From: Neofusicoccum parvum
Lineage: Eukaryota; Ascomycota; Dothideomycetes; Botryosphaeriales; Botryosphaeriaceae
Length of the DNA stretch: 64,000 nt
Reading direction: 5' to 3'
NCBI GenBank assembly: GCA_020912385.1
Contig: CP087215.1
Span: 930,001 to 994,000 of the forward strand
The notes beneath the pieces were generated by a model. It worked only from the letters and a program-made list of their open reading frames with translations, had not been told where the DNA came from and searched no databases. The translations under genes were made by a program, and so were the position numbers. Positions 36,655 through 47,265 of this stretch are shown piece by piece. Numbering within the stretch: the first letter of the stretch is position 1; the number at the start of each line of letters is the position of its first letter.

Positions 36655-37286
36655 CCTACTCGCCAACCCCACAAACAACCCCCCACGGCAAATCCACCAA
36701 CTCCGAAATACACTTTAAAATCTCTTCCGCCAATCTAAATACCGTCCCACAAAATCCACCCACAGCCTCACATCCGCCGTGCCCCCCACGCCAGCCGCGG
36801 ATGGCACGGATCATTAATCACAAACGCCTCGACCGCCTTCTCCACCTCCTCCCTATCCATGTCTATCCACCCACATTGATCAAAACCTAACAACCACAGA
36901 CACAACACCGCGCTCTCCACCACCGCAGTCGTGCCATCCAGCGGCGCGGGTGGCGGCGAGGAAGGGGGAGATGCACTCGGTAGCGAGGACGACAGCAAGG
37001 AGAGCGCGGCCGTGGGCATGCCACCAGGTGCGGTGGGAGGTGGGAATGAAGTAGCGGGCTGGGGCGGGGCGTGGATGTTCTGGGAGAGAGCGCGACGGGC
37101 AAGGGCGGGGCGGATGAGGTGTTGAGTCTCTGCACAGTTGAGCGTCGCCGGTTTTGGCGGGCCTGGAGGCGGTAGCGGATCCGTCGGCGGCGTGGACTAC
37201 TCCTCAGGCGTCCCGGCCGATCTCTCGGGGCTAAGGGTCCCCGTAGGGTGGCGGTTCGGCGGAATTGGGGAGTGTGTTTGCGGCAT
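36655..37286 (-). pseudogene. Decayed gene of unknown function
   Basis: On the minus strand a frame begins at an ATG at 37286 and reads coherently to 36768, but is broken by a TAG at 37197-37199 and then loses its frame: after the segment ending AWGARRM the natural continuation, with residues such as GTVFRLAEEILKCISELVD, lies in another frame and runs to about 36655. The composition (C-rich 5' half, G-rich 3' half on the coding strand) matches real genes elsewhere in the window, which argues for a former gene. It contains a Pro-rich N-terminus and a DREEVEKAVEAFVINDP segment. No family recognised. An unrecognised intron at the frame change is possible but no GT/AG pair was found. Confidence 0.4.
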
Positions 37287-39082
37287 GGTCTATGGAGAGG
37301 AGCTTGCCGCGCTTAAAGAGGTTGTTGGGAACAGAAATCGTCCAAGATACCCGTAGTGTGAGAAGTTGTTTCTTGAGAACTTTGCGCATGGAAATATGAG
37401 GTTCTATTGGAATTCATATGGGGTTTAGGGCGTGACTTATGACTGGCTCCGGTACCATCTACGTCATTTACTCGCCCATTTATGGCAGGAATTCGAGACA
37501 CTGATGCCCCATCACCAAACACAAGGAGTATTCCTTGAAATCATGGAAGTTCTATCATTGATACAGGAAGAATACAGTCATTGTGAAGGCAGATTCTCCT
37601 GAGGTTCTACTTCGGAATCTTTAGTCTTTATTGTCATACATGCGTGGGCCACATGGTAAATGAACCATGATCTTATGGATCGCTCCAGTGTCTGGGAATT
37701 ACTGATCGGCTGATGTTCTACTCCGCTGTGTAGGTCACCGCAGGGCCACTCTCGGCATTTAGTCCGAGCGTGCGTCATGACTCAGTATTCCAGAGTCGCC
37801 CTTCTAGAACTTGTAGATACTTTGAGACTGGCAGGGTGGTGTAGCAAACCCTTGCTACGGATTGCAATGCCTCGGCCTAATCGACATCACGAAATACGCT
37901 GTCAACAAAGATCTTATTGAGAACTGGTACATGGCCGCGTCTACATTTCTACATAGATACTTCCGTAACATCAGCAAAGCCAAGGACATGCAAGGCAATT
38001 TCCATTCGACTGGTAAGACCACTTCAAGATCAGCATTTCATGATGGACATTGCCAAGAAAACATCTCGTGACGGCTTGGCATGCGACGAGGATCTCATTG
38101 ACGGTGTTTGAACAACTACTTAGAGGGGCTCACCAAGAAAAAACATGTAGGAATGATGCCTCGGAAGGATCTACTCTTGAACATCCCCTTTACTGTGCAT
38201 TGCTCGGCAGACATCACACGTTTCCTAAGCCCGAAGCCGGATGCACCGCTGTAGTCTTGGCTGACAAGGCTGCACAAATGCGCTCGTATTAATAAAGTTC
38301 CATCTGTACAGACACCCGCATTTTTGTTACACTGTGTTGATTGCATACATTGTGCTTAAGCATGCATCCCACGTTTTCTGTTGCCAGTTGCGGTAATAAG
38401 GCGCTCGTTTAGCGAGCTGATATCTCCCGAAACGGTAAGCTTCACGCGCTGCGGTCGCATCACTGTAAGATGACATGCGGGACCCAAACCTAAATAAATA
38501 GAAAAGAAACAACAATGCCGGCTTGTACACAGCCGTGCTTAAATATAGCCGCATGAAAGACCGGCCCAATCCACCAATAGCAGACATTTGGAAAATCCAC
38601 ATGGTGTGAGACCGCTCGCAATTCGGCGTCTGTGCACAGCTGAGGCTCAGCAGTATTCCGGCTCAGCCAACGACAGAAGACATAGAGATGTGTGAGCCCA
38701 GTTCGGACCGGAAATCTGTTCTAGAACACTTGCGCCGGGAGTTGGAGTTCGGAGACACTCGGTCGAAATCAGCCGCCGACTCCAGAAGTTGTGGCGCGCT
38801 TTGCTGCGTAGAATCTGTTTCCTCGGTACTTGGCAGTACAAAGTCCATGCGCGGTGTGAAGACCATTCTCGAAACTTTAAACTGCCTACGCATTTTACCG
38901 GAAAACAAGAGGAGTGGCACGGTCCATTTCTGTACAGCTCTCACCCACGTTATACGAACGATCGTTTCAGTGAACAAACTCAAAGTTCGTCGGTCATCAC
39001 GGCAATCGCATTACCGAATGTACCGTGACAAAAGGCGACATTCTATGAGTAGTACAGCAAAGGAGCTCGACTCTCTGGAATG
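37287..39082. other. Intergenic, no supported gene
   Basis: About 1.8 kb of balanced composition with only short frames on both strands. None has a domain, signal peptide or splice structure I could support. Confidence 0.45.
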
Positions 39083-39089
39083 TATATAA
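39083..39089 (+). promoter_or_regulatory. TATA box of the 168-aa secreted protein
   Basis: TATATAA about 126 bases upstream of the start codon at 39215, followed by a CT- and CA-rich leader typical of strongly expressed fungal genes. Confidence 0.6.
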
Positions 39090-39214
39090 GAGGCGAAGGA
39101 AGAAGCTCACATTCCCTCATCAGCACAATCAACATCTCTTCTACTCCCACACCAATCTTCACACTCATTCTTTTCCAACATCGGTCCCAGAAACCTCACC
39201 CCAACACAACAAAC

Positions 39215-39841
39215 ATGCAGTTCACCACCGTCTTCGCCATCCTCGCCGGCCTCGCCGCTGCCGCCCCCATCATCCCCGCCACCTCCCACAAGAAAAACCT
39301 CGAAAAGCGTCTCGACCCGATCACCATCTCCATCCTCTCCACCGCGGCCGCCAGCGTCACGACAGTCGCCATCGAGAAGGCGGTCGACCTCGTCCAGGCC
39401 GCGTCCACCTGGGACGAAGCGCGCGAGGAGTTCACCAAGGAGGTGACGCGCAAGATGTGGCAGGAGCGCAAGAGCGACAAGGAAGCCGCCGTCTGCTACA
39501 ACATGGCGTACGACGTCTCCAAGCCGGACCAGCTGCGCGAGCTGGTCTCGGTCAAGTTCGAGTCTGGCCCTCTGCATACCGAGTAAGTTGTTTTTGGTTG
39601 GTGGGTGAGTTGTAATGTGATTGCTGATGGTGCTTCGTAGCTATGACTGCTTCTTCATGGAGGGCCCGGATAACAGGTTCTCTAGCCACGGTGATGGCGG
39701 TTACATCAATGTGAGTATATGGACGCTCTCGAGAGGCAACGCGGTGGATTCGGCTAACACAAATGGATGTAGCTTGCGGTCATGTCTGTCGACGGTATCT
39801 GCTCCTTTGAGGATAGCACTTCCGACGTCATCTGCAAGTGA
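39215..39841 (+). CDS. Small secreted protein of an uncharacterised fungal family
   Basis: Predicted 168-aa secreted protein in three exons: 39215-39582, 39641-39710 and 39773-39841 (introns 58 and 62 bases). Signal peptide MQFTTVFAILAGLAAAAP, then a propeptide ending in EKR (Kex2-type site). The mature protein starts with a helical segment (AASVTTVAIEKAVDLV), followed by WDEAREEFTKEV and a C-terminal part with four cysteines (VCYN, YDCFF, GICSF, VICK-end). I recall a widespread ascomycete secreted domain of unknown function with this WDEAREEFTK / VCYN / YDCFFM layout, but cannot verify a family name here. The earlier in-frame ATG at 39080 lies in the TATA region and is rejected as start. Function unknown. 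Confidence 0.85.
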
Positions 39842-40270
39842 AGGAGCTTTGACTGAGCTCTGCTTCTTGATGAGGGGGTTTGGGTACATTTGAGATGATT
39901 TCAGGCTTTTCACCACGTTTTGCAATAAGATTTCTGCTTCTGTTTAGAGATGCACATATATACACTCGTACATAGGGCACTGTGAGGATTGAATTTATAT
40001 ACTTAATTGTTAAAGAAAAAGAGTATACATGCATGGCTAATGATTTGAGACGGAAATGCGCTGTTTCATCAGCGCATACAAGAAGTGACACATCCGCCGA
40101 AAGTAGATATGACTACTTATATCCATAGTATTTCCGCAAGAATCCAAATAGCAATCGACAAATAGTGCGGGATATATTGGCTTGATATGGGGATCGGCGG
40201 TGTAAGTTACGTCATCGAGAGTCATGACAATTGATCTTCTTGTTACAGATTGTGTAGTGGTCACGTTCAT
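39842..40270. other. Intergenic between secreted protein and LINE
   Basis: About 430 bases of moderately AT-rich sequence, the 3' flank of the secreted-protein gene. No gene seen. Confidence 0.45.
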
Positions 40271-40285
40271 TATATCACAGAAGCT
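40271..40285. repeat. 5' target-site duplication of LINE 1
   Basis: TATATCACAGAAGCT, repeated exactly at 45410-45424 on the other side of the element. The next base differs on both sides, so the duplication is exactly 15 bases. Confidence 0.95.
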
Positions 40286-40291
40286 AAAAAC

Positions 40292-41851
40292 ATGACCACG
40301 CCAAAAAATCGATCCCAAGCTACGGCGCCGGGAGAGGGCCCTAGGGACTCTCCTAGGCCCAGCGAGACTCAAAATACCACTCAGAGCAGCTACAGCCGCG
40401 TTGTGGTTGATGTAGAGGCTGCAGGAAGGGGCGAACAGCCCCCTCTAGCAACCGCCTCTACCCAACCACAGCGCACCCCCAATAAACCGCAGGGCATCCA
40501 GTATGGCGTAGAATACGTTAAAAGAGCATCAAAGACAGCAGACACCCTCCTCCAAGCCCTACAAGCACCCGCTGGCCTCCCTTCAGTCCTCTCCAGCCAG
40601 GTAAAAAATTTTCTCGACATTGCCAAGACAATCTTCCAGGATCATATCTCTATATGCCAGGAGGCAACCACCAAGGAGCCCGGCCTTAAGGATATCCTTA
40701 AGGAAGTGCAACAAGTCCAGAAGGCAGTCAGCCGACTCCAGAGTACTCCTACGCCCGCAGTGCCTAGCTGGGCCAACATTGCAGCCCGAGCAGCCCTAAA
40801 GCCCCCTACCCCCCCGGCCACCACTGAGCTTACCCTACACTTCCCAGACAAGACCAACAGACAGGAGGTCACAAACCTCTCTAACGAGGCCATTATTAAG
40901 AAGATTCAGGCAGGGAAAAGCCTAGCATGCAAAAAGGTGCTAGCTGCCAAGAAGCTCCCTAGTGGGGACGTCAAGCTCTTTGTGCCTGATGCTCAGACCA
41001 GAGCAGCCCTCCTCCAGGACCAGGAATGGACTACAGGACTGGGCAGGGAAGTCCGTCCCAACCAGCAGCTCTACTCAGTGCTAGTCCACAACGTCCCCCT
41101 CGAAGGAATTGACATCAAGGATCCCCAGGCCGCCCAAACCCTTCAGGATCAGAACCTTACCCTACACCCTAGTCTTCGTATCAGCAAGCTAGCCTGGCTA
41201 AAAAGGAAGCTCCCAGAGGGGAAAACTCACTCGGCCATTATCCTTAGCACCACAGACCCCGAGGCAGCCAACCAGATTATTACTAAAGGACTTATTAGTA
41301 ACTATGCTCTCCACACAGCAGAATACTATAGTACAGCCTTTACAGTGACCCAGTGCTTTAAGTGCCAGGACTATGGTCACATCTCCACCCACTGTAGAAG
41401 GGAGACCAAGTGTGGCCAGTGTGCAGAGGCACATAACACCCAGGAGTGCCCTAAGGAAAAAATGCAGTGTGCAAACTGCTCACAAAAGCACACGGCCTGG
41501 AGCAACGCCTGCCCAGCACGCAGAGCATGCCAGGCAAAGGCCACCCAGGCCCGCCTGGCAACTCCAGAGAGGTATAGGGCAGGATCCCCTGTGGCCAAGA
41601 CACAGCCCCAAACCAACTGGTTGACGGTCGGGCCAAGGAAGAGGCCTAGAGAGGAGGAGCCGGCCAAGAGAGGGCCAGGTAGGCCAAGGGACCTAAGCCG
41701 CCCCCCGCCTCCCAACCAAATGCGGTTTACTGGACTCAACAGCTCCCAGCATGCCTCGGGGGAGGAGCCTACGGGAACCCCCTCCTCCTCGCAGCCTACA
41801 CCACCAACCCCCCCGCAGCCTGACTCAGAGATGGAAGGAAGTCAATGTTAG
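40292..41851 (+). CDS. LINE 1 ORF1, gag-like protein with zinc knuckles
   Basis: 519-aa nucleic-acid-binding protein of the retrotransposon, expected to coat the element RNA. The start at 40292 (MTTPKNRSQ) is the first ATG inside the element; an open extension to 40250 belongs to flanking DNA. A Pro/Gln-rich N-terminal half and a helical middle region are followed by three CCHC-type knuckles near the C-terminal third: CFKCQDYGHISTHC, CGQCAEAHNTQEC and a longer CANC...H...C. The tail is Arg/Pro-rich. It ends in TAG at 41849-41851, overlapping the ATG of ORF2. Confidence 0.93.
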   Translation: MTTPKNRSQATAPGEGPRDSPRPSETQNTTQSSYSRVVVDVEAAGRGEQPPLATASTQPQRTPNKPQGIQYGVEYVKRASKTADTLLQALQAPAGLPSVLSSQVKNFLDIAKTIFQDHISICQEATTKEPGLKDILKEVQQVQKAVSRLQSTPTPAVPSWANIAARAALKPPTPPATTELTLHFPDKTNRQEVTNLSNEAIIKKIQAGKSLACKKVLAAKKLPSGDVKLFVPDAQTRAALLQDQEWTTGLGREVRPNQQLYSVLVHNVPLEGIDIKDPQAAQTLQDQNLTLHPSLRISKLAWLKRKLPEGKTHSAIILSTTDPEAANQIITKGLISNYALHTAEYYSTAFTVTQCFKCQDYGHISTHCRRETKCGQCAEAHNTQECPKEKMQCANCSQKHTAWSNACPARRACQAKATQARLATPERYRAGSPVAKTQPQTNWLTVGPRKRPREEEPAKRGPGRPRDLSRPPPPNQMRFTGLNSSQHASGEEPTGTPSSSQPTPPTPPQPDSEMEGSQC

Positions 41852-44800
41852 ATATAGGCTCTCTATCTATCGTGCAGTACAACGTCCATAAGAGTAAGAA
41901 TAGGGTGATGCTCCCGTTCTTCAAGGAGGTGGACCCAAAGATCCACCATATCCTGGCCATCCAGGAACCGTGGAGGAACCCGAGGGTCAAGATAACAGCA
42001 AGACACCCTGCCTACCACACAGTTTTCCCTCAGGAGGGGACGGCAAGAACCTGCTTCTTCATAAGCAAGGCCATTGCCCCCGACTCCTGGCAAGTAATAG
42101 TCTACTCACCAGACCTCATTACACTATCCCTTACCACTAAGACACGTACAATCCATATCCATAACTGCTACAATCCCCCGCCAGCCTCTCACACTAGTAC
42201 AGCTCTGGAAACCCTATCTCTTCTACCGGAAGCTCTTAGAAAACCAGGGGAGCACATCCTCCTAGGGGACTTTAACCTCCACCATCCTATCTGGGGAGGT
42301 ATAGCCTCTCTAACACACCACACCCTAGCGGATAACCTGATTGAGATAGCTACCGCAGCTAATCTTAACCTCGCCCTTCCAAGGGGCACTATCACTAGAA
42401 GAGATAGTAGTAGTGAGAGTACTCTAGACCTTGTCTTTGTATCACGGTGGCTAGAGGAGAGAATCCTTAGCTGTAGAGTCAGCCAGGAGCTTGAATCATC
42501 CTCTGACCACCTACCTATCCTCACTATACTTGATTTTTCTCTTACCCCCGCGGAACCACGTCCCCCAAGGCCCCAGTGGAAGAAAGCAGACTGGAAGAGA
42601 ACCAATGAGGTACTCCAAATAAAGCTCAAACACCTTAAAGTAGCCCCTCTTAACACTAAAGCAGACCTGGATCACTTCACTGAACTGCTCCAGGAGGCCA
42701 TCGAAAGGACAATCCAGGAGACCATCCCAGTAGCGAGACCCTCACCCTGGGCCTCTATACAATGGACAAAGGAGTGTTCGGACCTGGTAAACCAGGCTAG
42801 AGCAGCCAGAAGGAAGTGGACAGCCACAGGGAGGGAGGAGGACTGGGTGGCATACCAAACCACTGCTAACAGCAAGAAGAGGCAGATCAGAAGGGATAGA
42901 ACAAAAGCATGGCGCAGAACAGTAGCTGAGATCACCTCAGACCCATCTACACTCTGGAAGCTCTCAAAGTGGGCAAGAACAAAAGCACAAGAACCACAAG
43001 CCCCACCCCAGTTCCCACCCCTCCAGGGAGCAGATGGACAACTGCGCTACGACAATCAGGCCAAGGCAGAAATCCTTACCAACCAGTTCTTCCCCCCTCC
43101 TAGGGCCACCGACCTCTCAGACCTGGATGGGTGCATATACCCAGTACCAGTGGAGATCCCCCAAGACCTCGCCGAAGAGCAGGTCCTCCACACCATCAAG
43201 AAGCTTCCCCCAGATAAGGCACCAGGCCCAGACAAGATTATCAATAGGTTCCTAAAGCAGTGTGCTCAGACACTAAGTGGACCACTCACCAGGCTCTTCC
43301 AGAAATGCCTAGCGCTTGCATACCACCCCAGGCAGTTTAAAAGCTCTATTACCGTAGTCCTCAGGAAACCACAGAGGGATGACTACACTAAAGCCAAGTC
43401 ATTTAGACCGATTGCCCTACTTAATACGCTAGGGAAGCTGCTTGAGAGGGTTGTGGCAGATCGGATCTCCCAGGCTACTGAGGCCCACAAACTGCTCCCC
43501 GATACACAGATGGGAGCTAGGAGAAACAGGTCAGCAGCAGCAGCTCTTGACCTACTTACGGAACAGATTCATACTATCTGGGCGCAAGATCCTGGGCTGG
43601 TAGCCTCAGTCCTCAGTCTGGACATCTCAGGGGCATACGACCATGTATCCCACAAGAGACTCCTCCACAATATGAGGATGGCAAGGCTCCCAGCCTGGAT
43701 AGAAAGATTCACTCACTCCTTCCTACAGGACCGCACCACTCAGCTGTCCTTTGGGGACTTTACAAGCCAACCAATCCACACCACAACAGGCATCCCCCAG
43801 GGATCCTCACTGTCCCCGATCCTCTATCTGTTCTTTGCCTCTAACCTACTTACAAAACTCCAAAGGGGCAACACTTTCCCCCTTGGCTTTGTAGACGATA
43901 CCAACATCCTTACATTTAGTAGATCTACAGAACAAAACTGTAGGATGCTAGAGGAGGCTAATAGAACCTGCGAACACTGGGCAGCTACCCACGGGTCGAC
44001 CTTCTCGCCTGACAAGTACCATCTCGTTCACTTCACGAGAAGGCCAAAGAGATTCAATATGGCAGCAGGAATCCGCATCCCGGGATTTGCGGGACACCCA
44101 GAACCTACAGTCAAGATCCTGGGAGTCCATGTAGATAACAAGCTGAGATGGGGACCTCACATTAGGGAAACTAGGGCCAGGGCACTCAAGCAGTGCACAT
44201 CCCTCTCTAGACTCGCAGCATCCACCTGGGGAGCCTCATTCACTAAAGCCCGTCATATCTATACAGCAGTGGTGAGGCCAGTCCTTACCTACGGCTGCGG
44301 GGTGTGGCATATCCCGGAGGGGATCCCAGGGTGGAGGAAAATAGCCATCCAGCCACTGCAGAAGATTCAAAACCAGTGCCTTCGTACCATCTCAGGGGCG
44401 TACAAGTCAACCAGCACACAAACCTTGGAGCATGAGACGGGGATCCCCCCGCTCTCACTCCACCTGGATGAACTAACACTAGCCCAGACTATTAGGGCTA
44501 GGGATGGCCCAGTAGCAGCAGTGGTAGAGGAAACTTGCCAGAGCATCAAACAGATAGCCCGGGCTACTCTGGGCGCTAGAGGCCCAGCCGGCCCAGCTCG
44601 GAGAACCCTACTTAGAGCAAGGGTAACCTCCCTTCTCGGCAGCTGCCCCACCCTCCCGGAGCGAACAAGGCTACGCATAGCATATAGGAAGAAGTGGAAG
44701 GAGAGATGGACAACGTACACTAGCCAGGAAAGGCGGCACAGGCCAGTGGCTCAGAGCACACAGTGGAACCCAAAGATTCGACAAATTCACAGCGAACTGT

Positions 44801-45180
44801 CTAAGCCACAGAGCACACTCGCCACTCTACTGCGTACTGAGCATATTGGGCTGGAGGACTTCCTCTCTAAGCGCAAGGTGCCAGGACACCCTAGCCCCGC
44901 CTGCCCATGCGGCTGGCATAGGCAAACCCCAAAGCACATCCTCCTCTTCTGCCCCCACTTCCAACAGGGTAGGGCACAGATGCTCCAAAAGGCGGAAACT
45001 ACAGACTACCGCTCCCTTCTCTCTACAAAAAAGGGAGTCAAAGCAGCAACAGACTGGTTCTTACGCCTAGGGCTGCTCAAGCAGTTTAGCCTGGCCAGGG
45101 AATTAATCCAGGAGGACAGCCAGGAAGAGGAACCAGGAGGACCACCAGGACTACTCGGACCCGGACAACTACGAGGATAA
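41845..45180 (+). CDS. LINE 1 ORF2, endonuclease and reverse transcriptase
   Basis: 1111-aa replicase. Residues ~1-235: apurinic-type endonuclease (IQEPWRNP, LLGDFNLHHPIWGG, SSSDHLPI). Residues ~440-760: reverse transcriptase with KAPGPDKI, RPIALLNTLGKLLERV, LDISGAYDHV, GIPQGSSLSPILY and the catalytic FVDDTN. C-terminal: a CPCGWHRQTPKHILLFCPHF zinc motif. No RNase H block (no TDGS) lies between the two. The ATG overlaps the ORF1 stop in ATGTTAG, implying translation by termination-reinitiation. The protein is expected to nick the target DNA and copy the RNA in place. No internal stop or frameshift. Confidence 0.95.
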   Translation: MLDIGSLSIVQYNVHKSKNRVMLPFFKEVDPKIHHILAIQEPWRNPRVKITARHPAYHTVFPQEGTARTCFFISKAIAPDSWQVIVYSPDLITLSLTTKTRTIHIHNCYNPPPASHTSTALETLSLLPEALRKPGEHILLGDFNLHHPIWGGIASLTHHTLADNLIEIATAANLNLALPRGTITRRDSSSESTLDLVFVSRWLEERILSCRVSQELESSSDHLPILTILDFSLTPAEPRPPRPQWKKADWKRTNEVLQIKLKHLKVAPLNTKADLDHFTELLQEAIERTIQETIPVARPSPWASIQWTKECSDLVNQARAARRKWTATGREEDWVAYQTTANSKKRQIRRDRTKAWRRTVAEITSDPSTLWKLSKWARTKAQEPQAPPQFPPLQGADGQLRYDNQAKAEILTNQFFPPPRATDLSDLDGCIYPVPVEIPQDLAEEQVLHTIKKLPPDKAPGPDKIINRFLKQCAQTLSGPLTRLFQKCLALAYHPRQFKSSITVVLRKPQRDDYTKAKSFRPIALLNTLGKLLERVVADRISQATEAHKLLPDTQMGARRNRSAAAALDLLTEQIHTIWAQDPGLVASVLSLDISGAYDHVSHKRLLHNMRMARLPAWIERFTHSFLQDRTTQLSFGDFTSQPIHTTTGIPQGSSLSPILYLFFASNLLTKLQRGNTFPLGFVDDTNILTFSRSTEQNCRMLEEANRTCEHWAATHGSTFSPDKYHLVHFTRRPKRFNMAAGIRIPGFAGHPEPTVKILGVHVDNKLRWGPHIRETRARALKQCTSLSRLAASTWGASFTKARHIYTAVVRPVLTYGCGVWHIPEGIPGWRKIAIQPLQKIQNQCLRTISGAYKSTSTQTLEHETGIPPLSLHLDELTLAQTIRARDGPVAAVVEETCQSIKQIARATLGARGPAGPARRTLLRARVTSLLGSCPTLPERTRLRIAYRKKWKERWTTYTSQERRHRPVAQSTQWNPKIRQIHSELSKPQSTLATLLRTEHIGLEDFLSKRKVPGHPSPACPCGWHRQTPKHILLFCPHFQQGRAQMLQKAETTDYRSLLSTKKGVKAATDWFLRLGLLKQFSLARELIQEDSQEEEPGGPPGLLGPGQLRG

Positions 45181-45409
45181 GGACTGAAGGGATAGGGCTA
45201 GTAGGTGAATGTAGGGCTGCCACAGCAGCCGCTACCGGTAAGAAGGGAAAACAGAACCAGAATTAGACATCATGCCCAGATCGAGAGGAGGGGTTTTTGC
45301 CAGGCGAAAAGGTTTTCCCCCTCGTGTAAAATAACTACAGATAGCCAACCCCGCATGGACCCGTAAGGGAGCTATATCGGGAAGAAATGAATTTATCTAT
45401 CTATCTATC

Positions 45410-45424
45410 TATATCACAGAAGCT
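45410..45424. repeat. 3' target-site duplication of LINE 1
   Basis: TATATCACAGAAGCT, exact copy of 40271-40285, directly following the TATC tail repeats. Confidence 0.95.
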
Positions 45425-47265
45425 CTTGACTATGTAAATGCCAAATTTTTCTCGGGTATTTAATTCCTCTTTGTATAGCTTTGCCGCTACTGAGTCCGTA
45501 TCGATGGCCTTAGTGAATTGAGAAAATAGATTTACGTGAACTTGATAAACATATAATTGCCTTGAAAAACCGACTAAGAGATTTTTGATGGCTGAAATAG
45601 AGAACTGGGCACGGCAGTGATTCCTTAAACCCAAAAATCAATCGTTGGTTTTAAGATAACTTTGATGCAGCGATTGGACCATGGTGCAACTCGTACAAGT
45701 GGGGAATACTGAAAGCAATGCATGCATTGACCCTTGGAAAGGCGGATGGTCGTGTGCATGGTGTCTCCGTAGTAATCGGCTTGAAATGTGGGTGTGCAAA
45801 GAATAAGCCGCGTAAGTTGCGTCATCGTTTGTGGGGACATCAAATTCAGGGTCTCGTTCTGCGTTACGTAGCACTACCACAACCGACATGGTGGCTGATC
45901 GGCAGTTGGAAACACCCCGTAGAGAACATGGAGGAGATGTGCAGCAGCAGATTGTGCGGCCGTTGAGAGGCGCATGAAGTCTTTTGGCCTCAACGACTGG
46001 AGAAACCCTTGCTACATGACTACGATTCTCATCGCTCGCCCTGGATACCTTGGAGGCTGAAGCCAAGGAGCTGGCGAAGAAGACGCCCTGAATTTCCCGA
46101 CAGGTTTCCCTGTTGGCCCTGGCCCCACGAATCCCATCCCCGCGTCGATCACGAGGCTCGTTGGGACCGACCATTTTTCGCGCACGCACATATCTCGAGA
46201 GGGTCGAGACGGAGGAGGTGATATCAACGGGGAAAATAGACGCATGGTGCAAGAAGAACGGCTGTGTCACGCTCTGGGGGACGAATGTGACCAATTGCCG
46301 TGACGGGCAGAAGGCGTGGCGGCGAACGGGATCGGCTCACTGATTGCTGGCCGGCGGGCCGGCGACGTCAATTGGCTGGCGGGCAGCAGGTTAGTGTTTA
46401 ATACTGGCCGTGTCAGGAGACGGTCAGCCTGGACGAGGGCCAGGCGGGTTTCTGTTGGCTTTCAGGCACAGTCATCGGCCGAGCACGGGAGGCGTGCCGG
46501 GGCCGTTACCGCATGGTTGCCATGTGCGGTTAGGCCTCCCGCGCGCGCGACCCCAAACCGGCGCGAGACGAGATGCCCCAAACGCGCTAGCAGCAATTTT
46601 TCAGCAGCGCGGGAGGCTAACGGCCACGCCCATCGCCCGCCGCTTTCCTGGGCCTTCCGCGCCCGCCGCCGCGCAGCCCGCAATCCGGCGCGACGCGACG
46701 GGCCACCGCTTGCGGCCACCTACGCGCCGCGAGAGCCCCACCTGTCGTCATGCCGTGTGCCTCTTCCGTCGGCAGGGCTGTCAGCCTCACTCGGAGATAG
46801 TGGCCGCCGCCGCCGCGATGCCCAGCCGGCCAGCAGACGGCAGGCGGGCAGCGCGACCAAGCTCCGCGCCTGCAGGACGGCCGCGCTTTTAGCCTTCACG
46901 CGTCCTGCAGCGGGCGGCCAGGTACACGGCGCTGGGTGAAAATTTCGTAACAGCTGGCCTCAGGTGATGGTTCCAGCGCCGGCGGTCGTATACGCGGCCC
47001 TACTTTGGGCCCGCACTAAACCACCCTGAGGATTGTCTGTGGTAATGGAATCGAGGGCAGCACCCACAATTGTAAGATCTGCTCCACGTATAAAAGCCTC
47101 TCGGTGGCTCCTGAGACCCCAATTCCCGCCAGATCTCGGCTTGACCATTTAGGAGGACTAGCTCGTCCACGGTGCGACGACGCCGCAACCCTGTCCCGTT
47201 TCTTTTACAAAGATCTTCGACGCACATTGGTTCCGGGTTTCACTCGAACACCTCCCAGGACCACC
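45425..47265. other. Intergenic, no supported gene
   Basis: About 1.8 kb. The first ~900 bases have balanced composition; 46300-46940 is GC-rich with Arg/Ala/Pro-type spurious frames. The last part should hold the promoter and leader of the amino-acid transporter. Confidence 0.45.

Larger units (their letters stand above)
40286..45409 (+). mobile_element. Intact non-LTR retrotransposon (LINE 1)
   Basis: A 5.1-kb LINE delimited by a perfect 15-bp target-site duplication. It encodes an RNA-binding ORF1 and an endonuclease/reverse-transcriptase ORF2 that overlap by seven bases, then about 210 bases of 3' untranslated region and a TATC-repeat tail (about 45392-45409). Both frames are open, the duplication is unmutated and no C-to-T decay is seen, so the insertion is recent. 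Only six bases precede the ORF1 ATG, so either the copy is slightly 5'-truncated or the family has almost no leader. ORF2 lacks the RNase H domain found in the second LINE of this window, so the two belong to different families. Confidence 0.95.
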
